DNA of 64,000 bases, from the NCBI RefSeq assembly GCF_035918235.1, contig NZ_CP109485.1:5270001-5334000 (forward strand). Direction: 5' to 3'. The translations under genes were made by a program, and so were the position numbers. Positions 1 to 9,258 of the stretch are shown here, piece by piece. The DNA comes from Streptomyces sp. NBC_01445. GTDB lineage: Bacteria > Actinomycetota > Actinomycetes > Streptomycetales > Streptomycetaceae. Each line of letters starts with the position of its first letter. Within the stretch, counting starts at the first letter, position 1. A model generated the notes under the pieces. The model made no database searches and was not told where the DNA came from. It saw only the letters and a list, made by a program, of their open reading frames with translations.

Positions 1-1371
1 ATCGGGACCCTTGTGACCGGCGACGGCCGACGGCGACTTCTTCGCGTCGCCGCCGCCCTTCTCGTCATTGCCGTTCAGTGTCAGGGCCGTGATCAGACCG
101 CCGACCGCGATCAGCGCGACGACGATCGAACCGACGATCACGCCGGTGTTCCGCTTGCCGCCACCGCCGCCGGAGCCCGCCGAACTCGGCGTCGTCTGGG
201 GCGAGATGGTGTACGGCGGGGGCGTCTGCTGGTGCTGTTGCTGCTGATACTGCTGCTGCTGAGGCGCGTACGGAGAGGTGGGCGGCGGGGTCTGGTAGCC
301 CTGCTGCGGATATCCGTAGCCCGGAGTGGCCGGCGCCGGAGTGGGCGTCCCGTAGGGGCCCGGCTGGTACGGCGTCTGCACCGGGCCGGTCGGCGCCGCC
401 GTCGACTGGTCGACCGGCGGGAACACCGCGGAACCGACACCCGCGCCGCTGGACGTCTGCGCGCCCGGCACGATGCTGGGCGCCGCGGCGTGCAGCGACT
501 GGGCGACCCGCAGGCACTCGTCCCGCATCGCCTCGGCGCTCGGGAAGCGCTCGTTCGGGTTCTTCTTCAGCGCGCGGGCGACCAGCGCGTCCACGGCCGG
601 GGGCACCGACCGGTTGATCGACGAAGGAGCCACCGGCTCCTCCTGGACGTGCGCATACGCTATGGCCAGCGGCGAGTCCGCCTCGAACGGCAGCCGCCCG
701 GTGACCAGTTGGAACAGCATGATGCCGACCGAGTACAGGTCGGAGCGGGCGTCCACGCCACGGCCGAGGGCCTGCTCGGGCGAGAGGTACTGCGGGGTGC
801 CGACGACCATGCCGGTCTGCGTCATCGACGTGACACCGGACTGCATGGCGCGGGCGATGCCGAAGTCCATCACCTTGACGACGTTCCGCTTCGTCATCAT
901 GACGTTGCCCGGCTTGATGTCGCGGTGGACCAGACCCATCTCGTGGCTGATCTCGAGCGCCGCGAGCACATCGGCCGTGATCTTCAGGGCCTTGTCGGTC
1001 GGCATCGCGCCGTAGTGCGCGACATCCGCGTCGAGCACGGAGCCGAGGGGCTGGCCCTCCACGTACTCCATGACGATGTACGGAGTGGTCATCCCGTCGA
1101 GGTCGTCCTCGCCGGTGTCGAAGACCGAGACGATGTTCGTGTGCGTGAGCTTCGCCACGGACTGGGCCTCGCGGCGGAAGCGCTCACGGAACGCCTGCTC
1201 GCGCCCGAGCTCGGTGTGCAGCGTCTTGATCGCCACCTGGCGGTCGAGCACCGAGTCGTACGCGAGGTGGACCGAGGCCATGCCGCCCTCGCCGAGCAGA
1301 TCACGCAGCTGGTAGCGACCGCCGGCGACAGCACGCCCTGCGTACCGGCCCTGTGCGCCGTCCTGGCTCAT
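1..1371 (-). CDS. Ser/Thr protein kinase, 3' end cut by window edge
   Basis: PknB-type membrane Ser/Thr kinase; 457 codons are visible and the C-terminus lies outside the window. The ATG at 1371 gives MSQDGAQGRYAG. The Gly-rich loop GEGGMASV is at about residues 28-35, ATP-binding Lys at 49, HRDIKPGN with catalytic Asp 151, DFG Asp 169, and the activation loop ends in GTPQYLSPEQ, so the kinase should be active. After residue 290 comes a Gln/Pro/Tyr-rich linker, then one membrane segment (about 420-440, GVIVGSIVVALIAVGGLITA) and the start of an extracytoplasmic tail. No PASTA repeat is visible, but the tail is incomplete. It is divergent from a second kinase at 1684, so both probably share the 312-bp gap as promoter region. 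Substrates cannot be read from sequence. Confidence 0.93.
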   Translation of the reverse strand, partial: MSQDGAQGRYAGRAVAGGRYQLRDLLGEGGMASVHLAYDSVLDRQVAIKTLHTELGREQAFRERFRREAQSVAKLTHTNIVSVFDTGEDDLDGMTTPYIVMEYVEGQPLGSVLDADVAHYGAMPTDKALKITADVLAALEISHEMGLVHRDIKPGNVMMTKRNVVKVMDFGIARAMQSGVTSMTQTGMVVGTPQYLSPEQALGRGVDARSDLYSVGIMLFQLVTGRLPFEADSPLAIAYAHVQEEPVAPSSINRSVPPAVDALVARALKKNPNERFPSAEAMRDECLRVAQSLHAAAPSIVPGAQTSSGAGVGSAVFPPVDQSTAAPTGPVQTPYQPGPYGTPTPAPATPGYGYPQQGYQTPPPTSPYAPQQQQYQQQQHQQTPPPYTISPQTTPSSAGSGGGGGKRNTGVIVGSIVVALIAVGGLITALTLNGNDEKGGGDAKKSPSAVAGHKGPD

Positions 1372-1683
1372 GTTTCTACGTCCCCCATCGGCGCGGCCGG
1401 TGATCGATTACCACTATTCCCGGCCAAGTCTGCCCCGTGGCACCGGCACGTCAAGCTCGGTGCCCGTTCCGTGACCGTACGGGCAAGAAGCGTCGCGGAA
1501 GCGTTACAGGAATTGCCCAGACGATTTGCATCGCATTGCCCGCACAAGGTTTGATGGCCGGTCCATCTCGGGACGGCGCGCCGGGCGAAGCCTGTAGCGT
1601 GGCCCGACGGAGACCGTAACGACCACCGCGCGTACATCCGAGAGTGCGGACACGGACGCGGACAGAAACGACGGCGAGGACTG
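1372..1683. other. Intergenic region between divergent kinases
   Basis: A 312-bp gap between two divergent kinase starts that must carry both promoters. I see no convincing -35/-10 pair, operator or strong hairpin. The only clear element is the ribosome-binding site GCGAGGA just before the ATG at 1684. Confidence 0.5.
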
Positions 1684-3264
<1,581 letters not shown>

Positions 3265-3291
3265 GCCGCCGCCCTCCCCGCAGACGACATA

Positions 3292-3334
3292 CGAAGGCGC
3301 CCGGCCGGTCATGGTGACCGGCCGGGCGCCTTCG
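3292..3334 (+). terminator. Intrinsic terminator hairpin after the kinase
   Basis: Near-perfect inverted repeat with about 20-bp arms (CGAAGGCGCCCGGCC and complement) around a 3-nt loop, 28 bp after the stop of the kinase at 1684. There is no U-tract, as is common in Streptomyces. It sits between convergent genes and may act on both. Confidence 0.85.
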
Positions 3335-3388
3335 CGTTGAGGGTTCGATTCGGGTTGCGACAGGTACCGGGCAGGGGCGCCTGTGTCT

Positions 3389-3931
3389 TTACAGGTACGG
3401 GCCTCCGGAGCGGCCGGCGATCCGCGGGTCGTCGCCCTCCTCGCCGCCGCCCACGCCGGGCGGCAGCGCGCGGCGCATCTGCTCCAGCTGGGCCCGCGCG
3501 GCCATCTGCTGGGCGAACAGCGTCGTCTGGATCCCGTGGAAGAGCCCCTCCAGCCAGCCCACCAACTGGGCCTGCGCGATCCGCAGTTCCGCGTCGCTCG
3601 GGATCACCTCGTCGGTGAACGGCAGGGAGAGGCGCTCCAGCTCCTCGACGAGCTCCGGCGCAAGACCGTCCTCGAGCTCCTTCACGGAGCTGGAGTGGAT
3701 CTCCTTGAGCCGCACCCGGCTCGCCTCGTCCAGAGGAGCCGCCCGCACCTCCTCGAGCAGCTGCTTGATCATGCTGCCGATGCGCATCACCTTGGCGGGC
3801 TGTTCCACCATCTCCGTCACTGGAACCTCGCGGGAGTCGTCGTCTCCACCGCCGCCGAGCGCCATTCCGTCCTGGCCCACGACCAGGACCTGGGGACTCT
3901 GCGGCGAGCTTTCGTTCCTCGGCATCTCCAT
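3389..3931 (-). CDS. bpa: Bacterial proteasome activator Bpa/PafE
   Basis: A 180-aa protein matching the actinobacterial proteasome activator Bpa (PafE, Rv3780 in M. tuberculosis), an ATP-independent ring that opens the 20S core gate and promotes degradation of unfolded proteins. The conserved helical core includes VEQPAKVMRIGSMIKQLLEE (about 41-60), LDEASRVRLKEIH and AELRIAQAQLVGWLEGLFHG. The chain ends in Gly-Pro-Tyr-Leu, the position of the GQYL tail that docks into the core; here Pro replaces Gln. ATG 3931 begins MEMPRNESS; ATG 3925 is an alternative. The upstream in-frame extension to 4102 looks non-coding. It is convergent with the kinase at 1684 and no proteasome genes are nearby. Confidence 0.93.
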   Translation of the reverse strand: MEMPRNESSPQSPQVLVVGQDGMALGGGGDDDSREVPVTEMVEQPAKVMRIGSMIKQLLEEVRAAPLDEASRVRLKEIHSSSVKELEDGLAPELVEELERLSLPFTDEVIPSDAELRIAQAQLVGWLEGLFHGIQTTLFAQQMAARAQLEQMRRALPPGVGGGEEGDDPRIAGRSGGPYL

Positions 3932-4478
3932 GCCGCCATTCTCTCGCACCGCACCATCACACCTGAGTAGTGCCCCCATACGAGGGTGATCCACCGTGTT
4001 CGGGCGTACTCCCACCGTGATCGACGGTGTTTCCGACGCGTACGGGTCTGCGCGACGCGGGCGGCGGCTTGCGGGGCGGGCGGGGCGTCGAACGGGGGCC
4101 ACGGGCCGGTCGGGACGGGAGGTCTCGGGACTCGGCGGAGCGGGGGGTGTCGGGCGTGGGGGGTGCGTAGGGCGTGAGGGGTGCGTAGAGCGTGGGTCGC
4201 GCGTGCGGTCGCGGCCGGGTCATGGGGAGCGCGTGGGGCGTGGGTCGCGCGTGTGGTCGCGGCTGAGTGATGGGGAGCGCGTGGGCCATGGGCGGGGCGT
4301 ATGTCATGGGCAGCGGAGATTTCTCGCTCGGGGCAGATTTCATGGGCGGGATTTCAGGTGCGGCAGCGATTTCATGTGCGGGGCGATTTCGCGTGCGGGG
4401 CAGATTTCGCGTGCGGGGCAGATTTCGCGTGCGGGGCAGATTTCGCGTGCGGGGCAGATTTCATGTGCGGGGCAGATT
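3932..4478. other. GC-rich repetitive intergenic region
   Basis: A 547-bp gap. From 4100 to 4300 it holds degenerate G-rich direct repeats, with CGTGGGTCGCGCGTG occurring about 48 bp apart near 4192 and 4240. From about 4365 the regular 18-bp repeat listed separately begins. Open frames here are repeat translations with no protein-like content. The bpa promoter must lie near 3932-4000, but I cannot define it. Confidence 0.5.
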
Positions 4479-4490
4479 TCACGTGCGGCG
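4365..4490. repeat. 18-bp tandem repeat starting at a gene's stop codon
   Basis: About seven copies of an 18-bp unit (GCAGATTTCGCGTGCGGG on the plus strand). The rightmost copy contains the stop codon of the gene at 4479-5285: its last codons CGC ACG TGA are part of the unit, and the next copy downstream reads CGC ACA TGA at exactly 18 bp. More distal copies read ACG CGA, so the stop has decayed. The array looks like a duplicated gene end. Confidence 0.85.
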
Positions 4491-5285
4491 CAGGCGCAGT
4501 GCCAGGAATCCGATGCCGAGGCCTACGAGGACCAGGCCGGAGCCCAGCGGCAGGACGCCCACGCCGGGGATCACGGGTTCGGCGGCGGTCGGCCGCGGGG
4601 TGCGGCCGGCGGTGTCCACGGGGACGCCGGTGGGCCGGGCCGACGGCTGGACCTGCTGCTCGTCGGAGCCGTCCTCGCGTGCCTGCGGCTCTTCCGGGGG
4701 CACGGGTATGGAGGCGTAGGCCGGGCGAGAGCGGGGCGGGTCCGCCGACGGAGGGCGGGACCATTTCGGCGGCGCGGCGGCGGACGCCGAGGCGGAGTGG
4801 CTCTTACCGGCGGAGTGGCCCTTGCGGGAGGGGCTCGCGGGGGAGGCCTTCTCGGGGGAGGCCTTCGGATTGGCGTGGGAAGCGCTGGGCCTTCTGGGGG
4901 AGGCACTCGCCGAGGGCTTCCCCCTGTCGGGCGCGGAGGGTGCGGCCGCGGAGTGCCCGTCGCTGGGCCGGCCCGTGGGCGGCTTCTGTTCGGGCCGGTC
5001 GTGGGCCGGCGGCTCCGACTCGGCCCGCCCCGGCGGCGTACGGCCCTTGCCGGGGTGGCTGCCGGCCTGTGCCTCGCCGGCAGAGGCGGAGGCAGGGGTG
5101 GAGGTAGAGGCGGGGGCAGGGGCGGGGGCGGGGGCAGAGGTGGGGGCGCGCGTGGGCGCGGGTTCGGCGGCGTACGCGTAAGTGCCTGAGGCGGCCGGTC
5201 CGAGGAGGGCCAGGAACAGCAGGGGCCACAGCAGCGGCGGCAGCGGCAGCAGCGGGCGGCCGGTGGTGCGGAGGCGTGGAGTCAT
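4479..5285 (-). CDS. Secreted, membrane-anchored Pro/Ala/Ser-rich protein
   Basis: A 268-aa protein of unknown function. The N-terminus has basic residues then a hydrophobic stretch (LLPLPPLLWPLLFLALLGPA, about 12-31) ending at an AYA/AEP cleavage-like site near residue 40. The middle (40-235) is Ala/Pro/Ser/Lys-rich and probably disordered and extracellular. The C-terminus has a hydrophobic helix (about 240-262, LPLGSGLVLVGLGIGFLALR) followed by an Arg-rich tail, like a sorted or tail-anchored wall protein; however, no LPXTG or LAXTG motif precedes it. ATG 5285 lies next to an inverted repeat in its leader. The gene ends inside the 18-bp repeat. I do not recognise a family. Confidence 0.75.
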   Translation of the reverse strand: MTPRLRTTGRPLLPLPPLLWPLLFLALLGPAASGTYAYAAEPAPTRAPTSAPAPAPAPASTSTPASASAGEAQAGSHPGKGRTPPGRAESEPPAHDRPEQKPPTGRPSDGHSAAAPSAPDRGKPSASASPRRPSASHANPKASPEKASPASPSRKGHSAGKSHSASASAAAPPKWSRPPSADPPRSRPAYASIPVPPEEPQAREDGSDEQQVQPSARPTGVPVDTAGRTPRPTAAEPVIPGVGVLPLGSGLVLVGLGIGFLALRLRRT

Positions 5286-5330
5286 TCCGCGCGCCCCTCC
5301 CGGAATCGAGTCACCAAGATCGGAGGAATC

Positions 5331-5364
5331 CCGGAATCAGCGTCACATGACGCACCAATTCCGG
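5331..5364. repeat. Nested inverted repeat upstream of the secreted protein
   Basis: CCGGAAT...ATTCCGG (7-bp arms) encloses a second perfect inverted repeat GCGTCA-CA-TGACGC. It lies 46-79 bp before the start at 5285, in the leader or promoter of that gene. It could be an operator or an mRNA hairpin; the sequence does not say which. Confidence 0.5.
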
Positions 5365-5437
5365 CACCTTGGTGTCACTCCACTCACTCCGGCCACGCCA
5401 CCCGGCCGCCCGGCCGCCTGCGGACCTGAGGGCCGGG

Positions 5438-5512
5438 GGGGCCGGGGGCCTGGGGGCCTGGGGGCCTGGGGGCCTGGGGGCCTGGGGCCCGGGGCCCGGG
5501 GGCCTGGGGGGC
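5438..5512. repeat. G-rich 8-bp tandem repeat
   Basis: About six copies of GGGGGCCT in a row, then degenerate GGGGCCC units, in the 267-bp gap between the secreted protein gene and the 3' end of the oxidoreductase. The plus strand carries many runs of four or five G, so a G-quadruplex is possible. Nothing else is recognisable in this gap apart from the inverted repeat at 5331. Confidence 0.8.
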
Positions 5513-5552
5513 CACCAGCTCGCCCGGGCCGCGCCCCCACCCGCCGATGGAT

Positions 5553-6533
5553 CTACTCGACGGCGAGCAGCACCTTCCCGATGTGCCCGCTCTCCTCCAG
5601 GACCCGGTGCGCCTGCGCCGCGTCGCTCATCGGCAGCTTCCGGTCGACGATCGGCCGGACGCGGCCCGAGTCGATCAGCGGCCAGATGTGTTCCCGTACG
5701 GCGGCGACGATCGCGGCCTTCTCGGCCAGCGGGCGCGCGCGCAGCGAGGTCGCGGTGATGGCCCCGCGCTTGTTGAGGAGCATGGCGATGTTCAGCTCGC
5801 CCTGGATGCCGCCCTGCATGCCGATGATCGCGAGGCGGCCGTTGGTGGCCAGCGCCTGGACGTTGCGGTCCAGGTACTTGGCGCCCATGTTGTCGAGGAT
5901 GACGTCCGCGCCCGCGCCGTCGGTGGCCCGCTTGATCTCCTCCACGAAGTCCTGCTCGCGGTAGTTGATCAGGATGTCGGCGCCGAGCTCGGCGCAGTAG
6001 TCGAGCTTCTCCTTGCTGCCCGCCGTCACCGCCACCTTGGCCCCGATGGCCTTGGCCAGCTGGATGGCCATCGTGCCGATGCCGCTGGAGCCGCCGTGGA
6101 CCAGGAAGGTCTCGCCGGGGCGCAGGTGGGCGATCATGAAGACGTTCGACCAGACGGTCGAGGTCACCTCGGGCAGCGCGGCCGCCGTGACGAGGTCGGT
6201 GTTCTCGGGTACGGGCAGGAGCTGGCCGGCCGGGACGGCGACCTTCTGGGCGTAACCGCCGCCCGAGAGAAGCGCGCACACCTCGTCGCCGACGGACCAG
6301 CCGGACACACCGGCGCCGAGGGCGACGATGCGTCCCGAGCACTCCAGACCGGGGATGTCACTCGCGCCGGGCGGCGGGTTGTAGAAGCCCTGACGCTGAA
6401 GCAGATCGGCGCGGTTGACGGCCCCGGCCGCCACCTCGACCAGCACTTCGCCGTCACCGGGTACGGGATCGGGGACCTCCGCCCAGACGAGCGCCTCAGG
6501 TCCACCGGGTTCCGGAATCGTGATCGCATACAT
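5553..6533 (-). CDS. NAD(P)H-quinone oxidoreductase (zeta-crystallin/PIG3 type)
   Basis: A 326-aa zinc-free medium-chain reductase of the quinone oxidoreductase family, which reduces quinones or enones with NAD(P)H. The N-terminal GroES-like part includes AGAVNRADLLQRQG and IPGLECSGRI; the nucleotide-binding motif VHGGSSGIGTMAIQLAKAIG lies at about 147-166. ATG 6533 gives MYAITIPEPGG, the usual start for this family, with GAGGAG upstream; the longer frame to 6611 adds residues unlike the family. Length is typical. Transcribed in the same direction as the K+ channel gene but 104 bp away, so it may be a separate unit. Physiological substrate unknown. Confidence 0.92.
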   Translation of the reverse strand: MYAITIPEPGGPEALVWAEVPDPVPGDGEVLVEVAAGAVNRADLLQRQGFYNPPPGASDIPGLECSGRIVALGAGVSGWSVGDEVCALLSGGGYAQKVAVPAGQLLPVPENTDLVTAAALPEVTSTVWSNVFMIAHLRPGETFLVHGGSSGIGTMAIQLAKAIGAKVAVTAGSKEKLDYCAELGADILINYREQDFVEEIKRATDGAGADVILDNMGAKYLDRNVQALATNGRLAIIGMQGGIQGELNIAMLLNKRGAITATSLRARPLAEKAAIVAAVREHIWPLIDSGRVRPIVDRKLPMSDAAQAHRVLEESGHIGKVLLAVE

Positions 6534-6637
6534 GCCGGCGAGGCTACTCCTCGGAGCAATCCAGGAGACGGGTCGGCGCGTGCCCCGACTGCAATCCTCC
6601 CGGGCCCCCAACTCGCCGTCCCCGCGAGCCCCGACTG

Positions 6638-7735
6638 TCAGTCCCGCGGCAGCCGTCGCGTGTCCGGGATGGCCTGGGTGCCGGGGGTGGCCCGGACGAT
6701 CGTGATCAGACGGTCCGTCAACTGGAGTGTGCCGATGGCCCGGTCGTCGTAACCCAGCACCCGGTGCCCGCGCACCACGCTCACCACCAGGTCCTCGGTC
6801 TCGCGGACCTTCAGCCCCACCTCGGCCTTTATGACCGGCCGTTCCACGATGTCGAGGCCGGTGCCCTGCTGGATGAGGTCCTCCATGACCATGCCCGCGC
6901 TCGGGCTGAGCACGGAGAGTCCGAGCAGCCGGCCCGCCGCGCTGGCACTGGTGATGACGGCGTCGGCGCCCGACTGCCGCAGCAGCGGGGCGTTCTCCTC
7001 CTCGCGGACAGCCGCCACGATCTTCGCCCCGCGGTTGAGCTGGCGGGCGGTGAGGGTCACCAGGACCGCGGTGTCGTCCCGCTGGGTGGCGATGATGATC
7101 TGCCGCGCTCTCTGCACCTCGGCCCGCAACAGCACATCACTGCGCGTGGCATCGCCGACGACCCCGGCGAACCCATGCGCCGTGGCCGCCTCGATGACCT
7201 TGCTACTGGGGTCGACGACCACGACCTGATCCGCCTTCAGGCCCGTCGCGCAGACGGTCTGGATCGCCGACCGGCCCTTCGTGCCGAATCCGACGACCAC
7301 GGTGTGGTCACGCAAGTTGGACCTCCAGCGGTTCAGTCGCCACTCCTCCCGCGTGCGCTCGGTGAGCACTTCGAGAGTGGTGCCGACCAGGATGATCAGG
7401 AACAGCACGCGCAGCGGCGTGATGACGAGGATATTGACGATCCGGGCACCGTCACTGACGGGTGTGATGTCCCCGTACCCGGTCGTGGAGAGGGTGACGG
7501 TCGCGTAGTAGAACGCGTCCAGCAGGTCGACGCTGCTGTCGGAGCTGTCGCTGTAGCCGGAGCGGTCGATCCAGACGATGAACGCCGTCGCGACCAGCAC
7601 GGCGAGCGCCACTATCAGTCGCCGGGCGACCTGCCGCAGGGGCCGCTCGACAACCCGCTTGGGCAGCTTCACCTGACGGGCGACGACCTTCTCGTCGTCC
7701 TGGCGGGCCATCGCGTCATGGCCGGGAAGTTTCAC
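6638..7735 (-). CDS. Potassium channel with TrkA-N (RCK) domain
   Basis: A 365-aa two-helix K+ channel. TM1 (about 39-56, LIVALAVLVATAFIVWI), pore with the canonical filter TGYGD (in TTGYGDITPVSD, about 87-98), TM2 (LVITPLRVLFLIILVGTTLEV), then a cytosolic Rossmann RCK/TrkA-N domain starting VVVGFGTKGRSAIQ and a C-terminal RCK region. It probably conducts K+ with gating by nucleotide or Ca2+. Start choice: GTG 7735 overlaps the moeA stop as GTGA with GAGAGG 8 nt upstream, so translational coupling is likely; ATG 7711 (MARQDDEK) is the alternative. The start lies inside a parS site. Co-transcription with molybdenum cofactor genes has no obvious functional reason. Confidence 0.93.
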   Translation of the reverse strand: MKLPGHDAMARQDDEKVVARQVKLPKRVVERPLRQVARRLIVALAVLVATAFIVWIDRSGYSDSSDSSVDLLDAFYYATVTLSTTGYGDITPVSDGARIVNILVITPLRVLFLIILVGTTLEVLTERTREEWRLNRWRSNLRDHTVVVGFGTKGRSAIQTVCATGLKADQVVVVDPSSKVIEAATAHGFAGVVGDATRSDVLLRAEVQRARQIIIATQRDDTAVLVTLTARQLNRGAKIVAAVREEENAPLLRQSGADAVITSASAAGRLLGLSVLSPSAGMVMEDLIQQGTGLDIVERPVIKAEVGLKVRETEDLVVSVVRGHRVLGYDDRAIGTLQLTDRLITIVRATPGTQAIPDTRRLPRD

Positions 7736-7742
7736 GTGAAAC
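7729..7742. promoter_or_regulatory. parS: parS: ParB binding site, perfect palindrome
   Basis: GTTTCACGTGAAAC, an exact match to the Streptomyces ParB-binding parS palindrome. It spans the GTGA overlap between the moeA stop (7732-7734) and the start of the K+ channel gene (7735). ParB spreads from such origin-proximal sites to organise chromosome segregation, mainly during sporulation. Location near dnaN/gyrB fits the known clustering of parS around oriC. Confidence 0.93.
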
Positions 7743-9258
7743 ACCTCTCGGCAGCGCCGTAGCCTCCGTCGCCACCTGTCGGGCTCCACGACCACGGCAG
7801 GTCGAGGATCTCCACTTCCCGCCCGGCCTTCGCGCCGCCGGGCGCGACGACGGCGAGCCCGTCGGCCGCCGCGATCCCGCGCAGCATGGCCGGACCGTTG
7901 TAGCGCAGCGGCACGGCCACATCCCCCCGCACGACGACAGGGACGAGCCGCGTGTCATGCGGATGCCCGTGCACAGCCTCCTGGAGCGGCACGGTGTACG
8001 GCTCCTGCTCCGGCCGTCCCGCGAGGATCCCCAACAGGGGCTCGGCGAGCGTGAGGAGCCCGGAGACGGCCGCGAGTGGGTTGCCCGGCAGGCCGACGAG
8101 GTGCTGCCGTTCCTTGGTGCGGGCGAGCAGCATCGGGTGCCCCGGCCGCACCGCGACACCGTCGACGAGCAGCTCGGCATCGACCCGGCTCAGCGTCGGG
8201 TGCACATGGTCGACCGGGCCCGACGCGGTGCCGCCGGTCGTCACGATGAGGTCGGCGTTCGACGCCCGTACGGCCTTGAGCAGCGACTTCGGATCGTCGC
8301 CCAGACGCCGTACGGAGGCGACCTCCGCGCCGAGCGCCCACAGCCACGGCGGCAGCATGGGGCCGAGCGCGTCCCGGATGAGGCCCTCACGGGGGAGGCC
8401 CTCGGTCAGCAACTCGTCGCCCAGGATGAACACTTCGGCCTTCGGCCGGGTCACCGTCAGAAGTTCGTCGTACCCGGCGGCCGCGGCCAGCCCGAGCACC
8501 GCGGGCGTCACCAGGGCTCCGGTGGGCAGGAGTTGGTCGCCGGAGCGGCACTCCTGGCCGCGAGGTCGGATGTCCTGGCCGTGGCCGACGTCGCCCAGGG
8601 CGAACAGCCGTCCCTTGTCGTCGGTGCGGCCGTGTTCGCTGCGGATGACGGCGGTCGCGTCTCTCGGGACCCGGGCGCCGGTCGCGATCCGGACGGCCTC
8701 ACCGTCGGACAGCGGCTCGGGCCGGTCCTGCCCGGCGAGTATCCCCTCGGCCCGTACGTCCCAGGGGCCCGGCCCGGCAACGACCCAGCCGTCCATGGCG
8801 GACGTGTCGAAGGACGGGAGGTCGGAGAGCGCGGCGAGGGGTTCGGCCAGCGTCAGGCCCAGCGCCCGAACGAGCGGCACGCGGCACTCCGCCGCACCTC
8901 CCCGGAGCGCGGCGGCCGCGCGTCCGACCCGACCGGCGACGGCCCGCGCAGCGGACCAGGGGGCGGCCTGGTGCCGGGAGTCGGTTCGGTGGCTGGAGGA
9001 AGTGCTGTTGCGTGCGGGGTCCTTGCGGTCCGGGTGGTCGGTGTGGCTGGTGGGGGTGGCGGGGCCGGTGCGCCGGGCGCGCTCTGCCGAACCGTGTCCT
9101 GGGCGTCCCGTACCGGAACCTGCCCCGCCGGAGCGTCCCGCACCGCGGCCGTCCGCCGCCCGGGCCTCGTTGACCAGGGCGAGCGCCTCGTCGACGGCGC
9201 CGTCCTCGGCCGCCCGCGCCTGCGCGGCGAGCGACTCCGCGCTCTGACCGCTCATCAT
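7732..9258 (-). CDS. moeA: Molybdopterin molybdenumtransferase MoeA
   Basis: A 508-aa enzyme that inserts molybdate into adenylylated molybdopterin in Mo-cofactor synthesis. Family motifs: FDTSAMDGWVV (about 148-158), GDELLTEGLPREG, TTGGTASGPVDHVHPTL (about 343-359) and GLPGNPLAAVSGLLT (about 396-410). Unusually, the first 100-110 residues are a low-complexity Ala/Gly/Arg/Ser/Thr/His extension not found in the core enzyme. The start at 9258 (ATGATGAGC) overlaps the upstream mobA-type stop as ATGA, which supports the long form; a shorter protein from an internal start cannot be excluded. Its stop overlaps the K+ channel start as GTGA. Confidence 0.93.
   Translation of the reverse strand: MMSGQSAESLAAQARAAEDGAVDEALALVNEARAADGRGAGRSGGAGSGTGRPGHGSAERARRTGPATPTSHTDHPDRKDPARNSTSSSHRTDSRHQAAPWSAARAVAGRVGRAAAALRGGAAECRVPLVRALGLTLAEPLAALSDLPSFDTSAMDGWVVAGPGPWDVRAEGILAGQDRPEPLSDGEAVRIATGARVPRDATAVIRSEHGRTDDKGRLFALGDVGHGQDIRPRGQECRSGDQLLPTGALVTPAVLGLAAAAGYDELLTVTRPKAEVFILGDELLTEGLPREGLIRDALGPMLPPWLWALGAEVASVRRLGDDPKSLLKAVRASNADLIVTTGGTASGPVDHVHPTLSRVDAELLVDGVAVRPGHPMLLARTKERQHLVGLPGNPLAAVSGLLTLAEPLLGILAGRPEQEPYTVPLQEAVHGHPHDTRLVPVVVRGDVAVPLRYNGPAMLRGIAAADGLAVVAPGGAKAGREVEILDLPWSWSPTGGDGGYGAAERCFT

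Noticed and set aside
4365..4490. CRISPR-like array
   Set aside because: Units are directly adjacent at 18 bp with no unique spacers and no cas genes.
4267..4719. Plus-strand frame with repeated RFRVRG/RFHVRG peptides
   Set aside because: Translation of the 18-bp DNA repeat and the opposite strand of the secreted protein.
5547..6752. 401-codon plus-strand frame over the oxidoreductase
   Set aside because: Shadow ORF: Arg/Asp/Val-rich, no motifs, opposite a clear family member.
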